In this document: one piece after another, positions 22,010-31,618 of the stretch
Numbering within the stretch: the stretch's first letter is position 1
How the letters are laid out: every line of letters starts with the position of its first letter
NCBI GenBank assembly: GCA_021234155.1
Contig: JAJEKV010000028.1
Location: 10,058,134-10,122,133 of the forward strand
DNA length: 64,000 nucleotides
From: Isoetes taiwanensis
Lineage: Eukaryota; Streptophyta; Lycopodiopsida; Isoetales; Isoetaceae
Direction: 5' to 3'
Made by a program: the position numbers and the translations under genes
The notes under the pieces: model-generated
The model's database searches: none
What the model was told of the DNA's origin: nothing
The model's input: the letters and a program-made list of their open reading frames with translations, nothing else

Positions 22010-22950
22010 ATGGTTTTTCAGATATTAGGGTTCGGACATGCTTTGCTTAGTCGGCATAGCCAAGCAGACCCGTTGAGTATCCTTCCAAATTTTTTTCCAG
22101 TTGTGCCCTGCATAGTTTTTTCAGATTTTCCTTTTTGTTTACTCTCTCACAGCACCTGTATGATGCAGTATTGTAAATGCCAGATCTATGTAACGTCATG
22201 GTTGGAGAAGGATTGGGAACGTGGACTAAAGATCCGTGAAAAAGTTATTGATCATTTTATAGAGCGCTTTGCTATGCATCATCCCAACAATTTGGCAAAG
22301 ATTGCCTTCTTTCTGAACTCGGAGCTTAGAAGGCATCTCAAAGTTTTTATTGCCTCCAATTTCTTTAAGGTTTCGAAATTCTTTAACATTAGAAAGACCC
22401 AATTCTCACTCTGAATGTCGATTAGCTGTGATTTGTCATTGAAGTTGGAATCATAATGCTTAGTGTGATTGGTTGGGGTCAGTTGGGTTGTCTGTCCAAT
22501 TAAGCTGCTATCTTTCTTTCAGGGTGCCTGATTATGTCTTTGATCGTGCAGAGATGATTTTAGCAATAAAATCGACTAGGTTTATTCATGGAAAGGATGG
22601 ACTATATGATGCCTTGAAGGTTACAAAAGCTCCAGTATTCTCAAGATGTTCCATCATGTATGCTATCAGAAGAATCTATTGGTAACTCAGCAGTCCCAGG
22701 ACTCTCACTGATCCGTGAATCCCAAGGAAGAATAAATATATCTCACTTTAACTTTTCCAGATTGAAACTCCAACCAGGATCAACCTGGGAATCGATTACA
22801 CATGCCATGGCACTTGGCGACACCAGTGGTAAGAACTTGGATAACATCCTAAACTGGGTCTATGATCATGATTTGATGAGTGTCTTTTTTTTAAGATTCT
22901 TGAAGGTTCGACACCTTCTTCTGCCCTTGCAGGGGGCAAGAAGAAGATGA
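22010..22950 (+). other. Unrecognised exon-like segments on the plus strand
   Basis: Possible coding pieces are 22198-22330 (WLEKDWERGLKIREKVIDHF and onward) and 22523-22681, which follows a TTCTTTCAG acceptor and ends before GTAACT (VPDYVFDRAEMILAIKSTRF). A third is 22683-22870 (SLIRESQGRINISHFNFSRL). Base composition and splice borders look gene-like, but I recognise no domain. It may be a gene fragment. The downstream region to 23600 has no clear continuation. Confidence 0.3.
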
Positions 22951-23699
22951 TGCGTAGAGCAGGCCGCCAGCCATAGAGGTATGGTCCGATTTTGCTGCCC
23001 CTTGCCTTTGATTCGGTCTTAATCTGTAAGCCATGAACAGCTCTGTTGCAGAAGAGCAGGCAGGGCATGATCAGGATGACCAAAGAGATGATGATGGCGG
23101 CATTTAAGAATGGTCTCCTAGATGATGGCGGAAGCAGCTTACTAAGCAGAGGAATATGTAGCCTACCACACCACACCCAGAGATGGAGTGGCACTTTGAA
23201 TATTGGTAAGGTTTGTTTATCATATTCAATTGTCTAGGTAACTTTGTCTGATCAAAAAATATATTTTCTACTTTCCAAGAACAGATGCCCAAAATCATGT
23301 GGAAAATTTATTGTGCACCACCCCTTGGGATCTTGCTTCGTTCATTGCTTTTAATGTTTCTTTCCACATCTCAATCAAATGCCATGTTATAAAGGATACC
23401 CATTTGTTATTTACTGCGGTTTCAACTTTACTATTTTTGTCCTGTATATACAGGGTACCAGTATGCATTTTCATGATGGCAAAGACACCAACTCTGGCGG
23501 GCACCAAATCTGGCTACACTTAAAGGTATGCCATGCTTTGCGTTCTGGTTTTTTACTACATCGTAAATATGATATTTGATGTAGCATTTTTAATGCTGCA
23601 TACTATGCTACAACATTTTCATCGAATCTCTGTTGTCTGAATCATCTACTCCCATGTCTTAATTTCCCATAATTTCAAAGATTTGCCTGTGCATCCTGT

Positions 23700-24440
23700 G
23701 ATTTTCCAAGAGTCTCGCTTGATACTTGGAAGCAAACTTGCCTTAAGAGTTTATTTGATACTTGGAACCAAGCTTGCCGTAGAAGTTTATTTGACATCCT
23801 AGAACTTAAGACGTCAGATCCGACATTGAATATTCCTCATGCTTCCATTTTATGCTTCATGTCCAAGTAGAACATTCCATCGTGCTTCCATTTGCTATCA
23901 AGTGCATTATGGAATAGAGTTAGATCATTCCCAGCAGTGATGAAAGATACAAATCATATCTAAGAAAAGGATCATGCTGCAAATGTAAGAAACGATTGTG
24001 ATGCAGATGTAGCAACAAATAATCCGCATGCTTCTATTCTATGCTTCAGGTCCTAAATCCAACATTCCATCATGCTTCCATTATATGCTTGCATTTGTGG
24101 CCTATTCCATGTCCTAAATCCAACATTCCATCATGCTCGCATTATATGCTTGCATTCATGGCCTATTCCATGTGAATATGCAATTTTGATTTCATTTGGG
24201 CTATCAAATGCATTATGGAAAAGAGCTATATCATTCTAAGCAGTGATTTATTATAACTCATTGATAAAAGGATCGTGCTGAAGATGTATCAGTGAATGTT
24301 GAGTTTTTTATACCACGGTAATGAACAGATCGTGTTAAACATGATGAATGCTGAGCTATTCATACCACTGCAATAAAAGGATCGCGTTGAAGATGTATCA
24401 ATAAATTTGAGTTACCAACGTGATATAATGGCGAAAGTCT
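23700..24440. repeat. Degenerate minisatellite-like region
   Basis: There are several interleaved imperfect repeats. TTTGATACTTGGAA.CAA.CT occurs at about 23727-23785. AATCCAACATTCCATCATGCT with CATTATATGCTTGCATT occurs twice at about 24055-24165. AAGGATCGTGCTGAAGATGT-like words occur at 24270-24400. No coding signal is seen. Confidence 0.6.
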
Positions 24441-24925
24441 ATGGTAAACTGAGATGTTTCTCATTTTGCAAAAGCAACTTGGTATTTATTTCTTATTTGT
24501 AGCCTAGCTATTACCCGTCTACCCGGAATTGAAATTGTTGTGCAGAGGCTCTCCCAGCATGTTTTTGCTACCTAGCTATTTATCTGTCTGCCATCTTCTA
24601 ACCTCTTATGCAGTCTGTCAACGCTGTGCAGAAAATGCAGCATGCTCAGTTGAATAAAGGTGTCGGGAACTGGATGCTGTCATGTGTTGCTTTGTAGCTT
24701 AGCACATTTGGTGTTAGGAATAGGGTGATGCCACGCTTCGCATTTCCTTCATTTGAATGCAATACTATTCATCATTTAGGTTATGCGCACCATCTCCTAC
24801 AATTATGAAGGACAGAGAAGGCAATAGTTAATTAATAATAATAATAATAATAATATATTAATCACGCCATTAAAGACCCTCAGGTCCAACTGGCGACAAA
24901 GTACATCGAGAGTTTTATTTATGAA

Positions 24926-26663
24926 CTATTCAAAGGCACCACTTGCCTCAAGGGTGCTCATGTTGTCATATAATTCCATAATTTCTGCTCTTTCTTTCCA
25001 CACCATCTTGATGTATGAGCTGAGTTTATTGTATGGGACATTCCAGAGATCTTTCAAGCTTGTGCAGTCTATATCAAAATTGGTTCTAATGCTCTCATAT
25101 GCTGGGCATTCTAAGAAAGTGTGCGGTTCAGTTTCTATCTTAGGATCCAGGCAACTGGGACAGTACCTTTGATGTCGTGGTGTGCCATACCAACGACCCG
25201 TTTCCACATGCAAATGATGAGAAGAAGTGCGTAGCTGAGAGATCATAACTCGACTGCGTCTACTAATGTTAGATGTCAAATATGGCTGCTCCACATAAGT
25301 AGACAGGTCACATATTTCAGCCCTATAAAATTGTTGTTTCACACTAGTATCCGCCCACAACAAGTTCAATACAACCCCTATGACTTTTTCCCTTACCTCT
25401 TTCAATTTTCTTGAAGAAGGCCATGACGGGCCGCTAAGATGCCAACTTTCAGCCCACTTGCATACTTGGTAGTACCACCCTTTGCTCTCAGAGCATAAGA
25501 TAGCTTGCACAGGGAGGCGGTCTTTTGAGAAGCTTTTCACACGATTGATATATGTGATTGTACAACAAAGGGCTTCAATCTCTAAAGGAAGCAATCCCGC
25601 TTCTGCTAGCATAATACAGTAAGGCGTTTGAGACTTTACTCCAAGTTCTTCCATCAAATATCTCTTCTGCACTTTTTCAATGGATGCCCAGCTTTGCTTG
25701 GATAGCCCAGGTCCCCATACTGGGCACCCGTATAGGACTACGGGTTTCACCATTACAGCATAAAGAAGTCTCCTAGTTTCCCAATGCCACAAATTATTAG
25801 TACGACATGAATGAAACATGCTATATAATGCTCTAAGCCCCCCAGAAGCACGCTTTGAGGCAGCCTTCTTCCAATTGTAATTGTCTGAGACCTCAATACC
25901 TAGATATTTGTAATCAGATACTTGTTCAATAGCTGTCCCTCCTACCAAAAAGCTGAATTTTTCTCGTGTGCCCAAGACCATTATTTTGGATTTTGAAGCG
26001 TTGATGGTCATTCTTTTATGAGTACAAAACTCATGTAAAACATCTAGGTGTCTTTGGAGTCCCTCAGCTGTCTTAGAAATCAGCACTATATCATCTGCAA
26101 ATAGGAGGACTTGGATCGTAGCATCCCAACCGAAATTAACTCCCCAATTTAGCAAGCCAGTTCTCTACCTCATCAATGTATAATCCAAATAATGTTGGCG
26201 AGCAGGGACAGCCCTGCTTCACTCCAATTGTGCTTAAGATCTTCTCTTCTCCCTCAAAGGGAAAGGAAAGTTCTATCAGGACTTGCCTATATAGACATGC
26301 TACTGCTTGTCTGAGTTCTAAGGGAACTTCTATAATTTCGAGTCTGGCTTCTAAATCGGCTCTGTCTACTCACAAATGCTTTAGCAAGATCAATAAAGCC
26401 ATGAACCTCCGGGTTGCCAAAGCCCTTTGCACCTTCAGCTATGACACGCAGGGGACACTAGGTGGTCAAGTGTTGAGTGTCCACGCCCTCAAGCCGCCTT
26501 GACCATAAGCCCGCACATCATTTACATCAGCCCACTCAAATCTTTTTTTTTCAAGCATTGCTGCTAATATTTTTGAAAAAATGGAACTAATCAAGATAGT
26601 TCTATAATTGCGTATGTCGCCTTTGTGTGGCTTTAAAGATTGAATTACTCGCTCAAGTACCAA
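24926..26663 (-). pseudogene. LINE ORF2, reverse transcriptase and C-terminal part
   Basis: The order of motifs is SSIFSKIL (motif 1 region), FIDLAKAF (motif A), GVKQGCPCSPTLFGLYIDE (motif B) and LLFADDIVLIS (motif C with the catalytic DD). Then come a KYLGI block and a C-terminal SRVMISQLRTSSHHLHVETG with a CCHC-like C..C...H....C cluster (CPSCL...HTFLEC). At least three frame changes break it: around 26540, around 26380 after motif A, and around 26160 after motif B. Confidence 0.85.
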
Positions 26664-26768
26664 TCTGCAGGAAATTCTCCATTTATTAGAGAATTATTGC
26701 ATAGGTCCAATAGTCTTTCATGTGTTGCATCACCCCCATTTAATGAGCTCGATGAGAGACACAGAACA

Positions 26769-28154
26769 TCAAAAGCCTTGCCATTCTCGAGTCCCCTGTA
26801 ATGCTTGCTTAAGATCGGATATAGAAAATAGTGATGCAGAGCTTTTGGGATCTAATGTCATGTTAGCGCAATCTGGGACATGATATAATTCTGAAATCCA
26901 GCCCAATAAGTCTTTTCTTGTGATGTTTCCGACCTCTGCCACCTTTGCAAGACGCTTCCAAAATAACCTTGGATAGATCGCAATCACGGACTCTGTTTTT
27001 TGGTGGTGTACACGTAGCCAATCCCGTTTCTTCCGTTTGACTAGCTTTTTATAATGTTTCATTGCCCCTTCCTTGTCTTGCACATTTTTCAAAGCAAATT
27101 TAGCCTGTGTGCATTCCTTGTCATACCATTTTTTATTAATATAGCCTGGTTTAAATGGTTTGGTATGTCCAAATACTTGACTTGCTGACTGTAGAAGGAC
27201 TTCTTTCAGTTTCTCATATCCATCCATCAGGTCCACTGGCCAACTTGTATTTTCAATAGTTTTTTCAACTGTCATTTCATATGTCTCTGCCAATGCATAA
27301 TCTACCTTTAGTTTTTGCTTGAAATTACAGTCTCTGTGAAGGCAGTTTACGTGCATATTCAATCCGAGTGCCAGAGGAGAATGATCTGAGTCACAACACA
27401 TCCCTTGAACCTCAAAGTCTTTGATATAATGCAAGTGTTCTGGGCTTCCAAGCAAGAGGTCTACTGTGCTGCTACCGTTTGGCTGGAAGCAAGTGTATCC
27501 ACAAGACTTTGGAAAAGTTTGAATGCCATTGTATACAATCAGGTCCAGCGATTCACACAAGGAGATCACATGGTTTCCCATCAAATTTGATCTTAGATCA
27601 AGGGTTTGCCGAGGCCAAGCATATGCAGGATCTGAATGTTCTAGCAGCCATAGGTCATTTCCTTCGCCACTCAACAAAGATGCCTGTCTATTCCCCAATC
27701 TTCCATTGAGGTCTCCAATCACAAATGCTGGCCCTTTTGTCTTGAAAACAGCAAGGTCTGACGCAAGAGCACAGAATGGATCATTGGCATCCAATCCTGG
27801 ATGACTATAAATGCGTGATGGGTAGGGATCTAACGGGGCAAAATAGGCAATGGCAATGTAAATTTTCCCCTGTAAGCATATCCAAATATATTGGTTTACT
27901 GAGCATTTCTTTACTACTACCACATTATGTAAAATGTCTTTTTTCACAAAGCATGCTATGCCACCCCAGCCTCGTTGACTACCATTCAATAAGTTCCAGG
28001 CAGATTCAAGCAAAATAAAGTTTGGGATATCAATCAAACGATTGGCTTCATGTTCCCATGTTTCTGTGAAAGTAAGCACATCAAATTGTTTAAAGAAGTC
28101 AATGTTACTGAGTACCTTGGACTCATTGAAGCCGTGAAGGTTCCAAGCCAGCAA
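26769..28154 (-). pseudogene. LINE ORF2, AP-endonuclease domain
   Basis: The start LAWNLHGF, FTETWEHE (catalytic Glu), VIGDLNGRLG (Asp and Asn), STVDLLLGSP and CDSDHSPLALG (catalytic Asp-His) give the full exonuclease/endonuclease/phosphatase signature of LINE target-nicking enzymes. The 461-codon frame is open but ends before the reverse transcriptase, where a functional ORF2 would continue. Confidence 0.85.
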
Positions 28155-28202
28155 GCTGAGGGTCTGGTCTCCCTATTTCATATTTCGTACCACCACTTTG
28201 TT

Positions 28203-28783
28203 GCCTGCAACATATGCAAATTTCCCTTCTAATCGTAACTTCTTCACTTCATCCAAGAGTTTCTTTCTTTCATGTTGCTGCTGGATGGTGAGGTCATCAT
28301 TCAACCATATCCTATGTCCTTTGAGATGAGCCCTATGCTGCATGACCCGTTCTCGAGCCTCATATTCGGATCAGCCAGATGCATAGTTGAGGTAAAGAAG
28401 TCACTAACTGTGTCTAGTGTGTTCTCTACTTCTTGCTCATTCAGTCCAGAAATTATAATATTCATAGCCCTGGATGCTCTGTCTTCTTGTTCAGCATGTC
28501 TTTGGTCGAGCATCGATGAGACTTGGTGTTCAATTTTGTGTGTAATCTTGTCTGCAATTTGTTCATGTTGAAAAGAAGAGGGTCGATCATAGCCCTCAAT
28601 CAGGTCTCTGATGTTTTTCTGGCCTTCTTTGTTCTCAAGTATCAATTGCTTGAGTTCACGGAATTGCATGAGGCATGATTCCTTAAGCTCCTGATGGGCT
28701 TGCAACATCAAATCACCTGTTCTTTTAAGGTCACCGAAGGTAGCTAACATGCATGTTTTCAGATCCTTGTTCTCTTCCTGCAA
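28203..28783 (-). pseudogene. LINE ORF1 (coiled coil, RRM, C-terminal domain)
   Basis: A long heptad-like helix leads to RAMNIIISGLNEQEVENTLD, the RNP-type strand of the LINE-1 ORF1 RRM. After a frameshift near 28340 the frame continues HRAHLKGHRIWLNDDLTIQQ and FAYVAGNKVVVRN, the C-terminal domain with the NDDLT motif typical of ORF1p. ORF1p is the RNA-binding chaperone of the LINE particle. A stop is located just before ORF2. Confidence 0.75.
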
Positions 28784-28800
28784 ATTCTAAGGTGTGAAGC

Positions 28801-30032
28801 TGTGATTTGTGCTTCCATTGTAGGTATTTACCACGCTGCACCTCATCTGAAGTATGTTTTCCTTTTGTTTTCTATTATCCATTTTTTTTTCTTTTTTTAG
28901 ATTTTGCGAATGCAAATAGACCTGTTAATCTAGGCCCATTTGAATCATGTTTAAGATACAATTTGGATGTTCTATTGTATCGTTTTATTTTGCATATTGG
29001 ATCACATGGTGCAAGGAATGACTAATTCTTTCTAGCAAGCTATGCGGCCTGGGTTGAATGCGGTCTAGGTTAAACACGTTGCTCCTCTAGGGCTTGGTCC
29101 ATTTGAAGTATGTTTCCCTTTTTCTATTTTCCATTGTCTTCTTTTCTTTCGTTCTTTTAATGTTTTGGGAATGTAAACAAATCTCTAGGTCCACTCCAGT
29201 CATGTTTAAGCTACAGTATTAGATCTTTAATTGTATTATATTACTTGCACATTATATTTTATCACATTCTGGATTGTTCCCATTAAATTTTGGATTACGC
29301 TATAATATTGGATGTTTTATTGGATCCTATTACTTGCATATTAGATCACCGCTCCGAATTGTGAAAGATCATGAATACAAGAATTCTAATGATCCTGTTA
29401 GTTTTGAGTCCGTGGGTCAAATCTGTTTATTCATTTTAAATATCTAATTTTCCATATAAAGGCAGTATTTTGATGCGTCCATTTCAATCTTTTACTCATT
29501 CATCCTATTTGCAGCTCGCTGTTCTTAATGTGTTTCTTTGTAACATGCCTATTTCATGGTTAAGTGGTTAAATAAATCATCTAATTGTGTTATATGCCTT
29601 GAAAATTTATAATAAGGTTAAACTTGCTCACTGCTATGGGCATTGCTTACTGAATGGTTTCTTTTATATTGTTATGGTACATATTTTATTAACCTATTTG
29701 GTCTGCCTTCTTGATGCTTATCATTCCCACATATTTGCAAATCTGATCAGTTTCCAGAATGGAATTTTGAATGTGAATTTTAATAGAATGTCTTAAGCTT
29801 GGGAAAAGGTAGAGTTGGCTGCTTCTGTGGCACGCGGCACCTCTCTGGCATCAAAGAACATGGATCAGTTCGAGAAGGGGACTGCAGCAACAATCTTACT
29901 CATAAGATGCTCTACCATGTGGCCTGTAGTGATGCATATTCCCAAATTGTTGATTTTGAACTTGCACATTAAAAACGGGCGAGCACATATAGAGCTTTGC
30001 CATTACATTGTTGCATCCCAACGGGGGTTGAC
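28801..30032. other. AT-rich spacer, no gene
   Basis: Two diverged copies of a unit with CATTTGAA.TATGTTT.CCTTTT lie at about 28845-28990 and 29100-29240. No coding evidence is seen. Confidence 0.45.
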
Positions 30033-30990
30033 ACGTTACAATCGCATCGATCCGAGACATCGGATCGCCATTCTAGAATGGGACGAGCATGCATGTCATG
30101 CATGCATGCGGGCGGCGCATGCCCGTTTTGGGTTGGGAGTTCGCTATTTCAGTGCTTCTTACGCATCCACGTCTCATCGGCTTCCTCTTCTCTCCAGCAT
30201 ACCTTATTCTCTTTGAATTGTTTCCAGGCGGGGAGGGGCTTCTTCTGCTGGTTTAGCCAATTTTGGCGTATCTTTCTTGCTATCCTTCTTGGCCTTTGGC
30301 CTCGTCCTCCGCGACCTCGTCCTTGATCCTAGTTTGTAAGGAAGTTCTCTACGGTAGTGAGCTTTGTTGGTTTTCTTGGTCCCATTCTAGAATCGCATCG
30401 ATCCGAGACATCGGATCGCCATTCTAGAATGGGACGAGCATGCATGTCATGCATGCATGCGGGCGGCGCATGCCCGTTTTGGGTTGGGAGTTCGCTATTT
30501 CAGGCGCGTTTCTGCATCCACGTCTCATCGGCGCTTCCTCTTCTCTCGGCATTACCTTATTCTCTTTGAACCCACCCTCCCCTTCTTTGTTTATTGTACA
30601 AGTTACGTTTTATCATGTTTTTCCACCCAATGGGTGATGCTTTTTTCCACCACCGGGTGATGCTATTCTCCGGTATGTTTCTCGTTTGTTGTGTTGGTGA
30701 TGTGCGTGTACGGGTTGGCGGCGGCATCCGTTTCGACTTCTCCATGCGGGGGTTTTTGGGAGCGATTCTATGCCTTACGTTTGTCTAAGCCCCTTGCCGT
30801 CAAGGCTTATCACTAGGGTTTTCCTCGAAAACCGAAGGGCGGGGTTTTTAATCCCTATGATAAGCTTTCGGGCGGTACATCAGCCACTCATCTATTAGCA
30901 TTGTATTTGTTTTGGGGTCCAAATGATATAATTGGATTTTCCCTTTATTTTTCGTGGGTAGTTCGCATGTGTGCGGCTACCCACTGTCCA
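30033..30990 (+). repeat. Structured repeat family A, copy 2, with partial 5' duplication
   Basis: The 5' part, from ATCGCATCGATCCGAGACAT through CATGCATGTCATGCATGCAT, occurs at about 30036-30205 and again, almost identical, at about 30388-30570. The second copy continues through two CCACC...GGGTGATGCT hairpins (30620-30670) and the conserved core (30805-30865) to the terminal GGGTAG...CTACCC hairpin near 30955-30985. GCTTTGTTGGTTTTCTTG followed by TCCCATTCTAGAAT precedes the second copy (30360-30395). It recurs with small changes at 31037-31068, so the copy may be flanked by a long direct repeat. Confidence 0.65.
30805..30865 (+). other. Conserved stem-loop/pseudoknot-like core, copy 2
   Basis: The outer stem is GCTTATCA.TAGGG against CCCTA.TGATAAGC. 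The inner sequence GGTTTTCCTCGAAAACC, GAAG, GGCGGGGTTTTT is almost the same as in copies 1 and 3. Confidence 0.6.
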
Positions 30991-31618
30991 CCATTGTAGA
31001 AAATCTGCTGAGATGAATGAGAAGCCTATCTATCGCTTTGTTGGTTTCTTGCGAGTCCCATTCTAGAATTTCCATTTCATTTCGTTATTAGCATCTCTAC
31101 CAAATTGGCACATCAGCTCCGGTTCAGTTTTCAAAACCTTATAATAATGAAATAGTAAACAGTATATAAAAGCCCATTTATTACATGTTCACCCTTCTAC
31201 CATATTGTTGTAAGACATTAGATAGGGTGCAGCATTTAATCAAGCGTATTCATCAGATTCACAAATGAATTGTATCGGGTACAGGGGCCTCTAGCATCCA
31301 AGTAATAATACACCATGAATAGAACTAAGAAAATGAATCTACAACATCAATGTATAACTTTTTCTTTTCCAATCAACAATCTGAACTTTTCTTTCCCAAT
31401 ATATAAATTTTATAATGTGGCAAGCTGTAGTAGCATTTACACCTTCATTAAGGCTATTGCAATGTCCACTCTACAATTTAATCATTTCAATGATTTTTCA
31501 CATCACCTATGCATTAAAGGTAATTGACTTCAAGGCAAACTTCTAATTTAGATAGAGTGCCCATGTATTTACGCTTGAAAAGACCATTAGATTGTCTTCT
31601 TCATTTCGATAGTCTATA

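Larger units (their letters stand above)
24831..28800 (-). mobile_element. LINE (APE-type endonuclease, RRM-type ORF1), decayed
   Basis: ORF1 at 28203-28783, endonuclease at 26769-28154 and reverse transcriptase at 24926-26663 follow in order on the minus strand. The 3' end, TTTAATGGCGTGATTAATAT, is followed by a (TAT)n/(TTA)n tail at about 24831-24860 instead of poly(A). A 3' fragment of the same family is at 60813-61145. Frameshifts in ORF1 and at several places in the reverse transcriptase make it inactive. The 5' end is not sharply defined. Confidence 0.85.
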
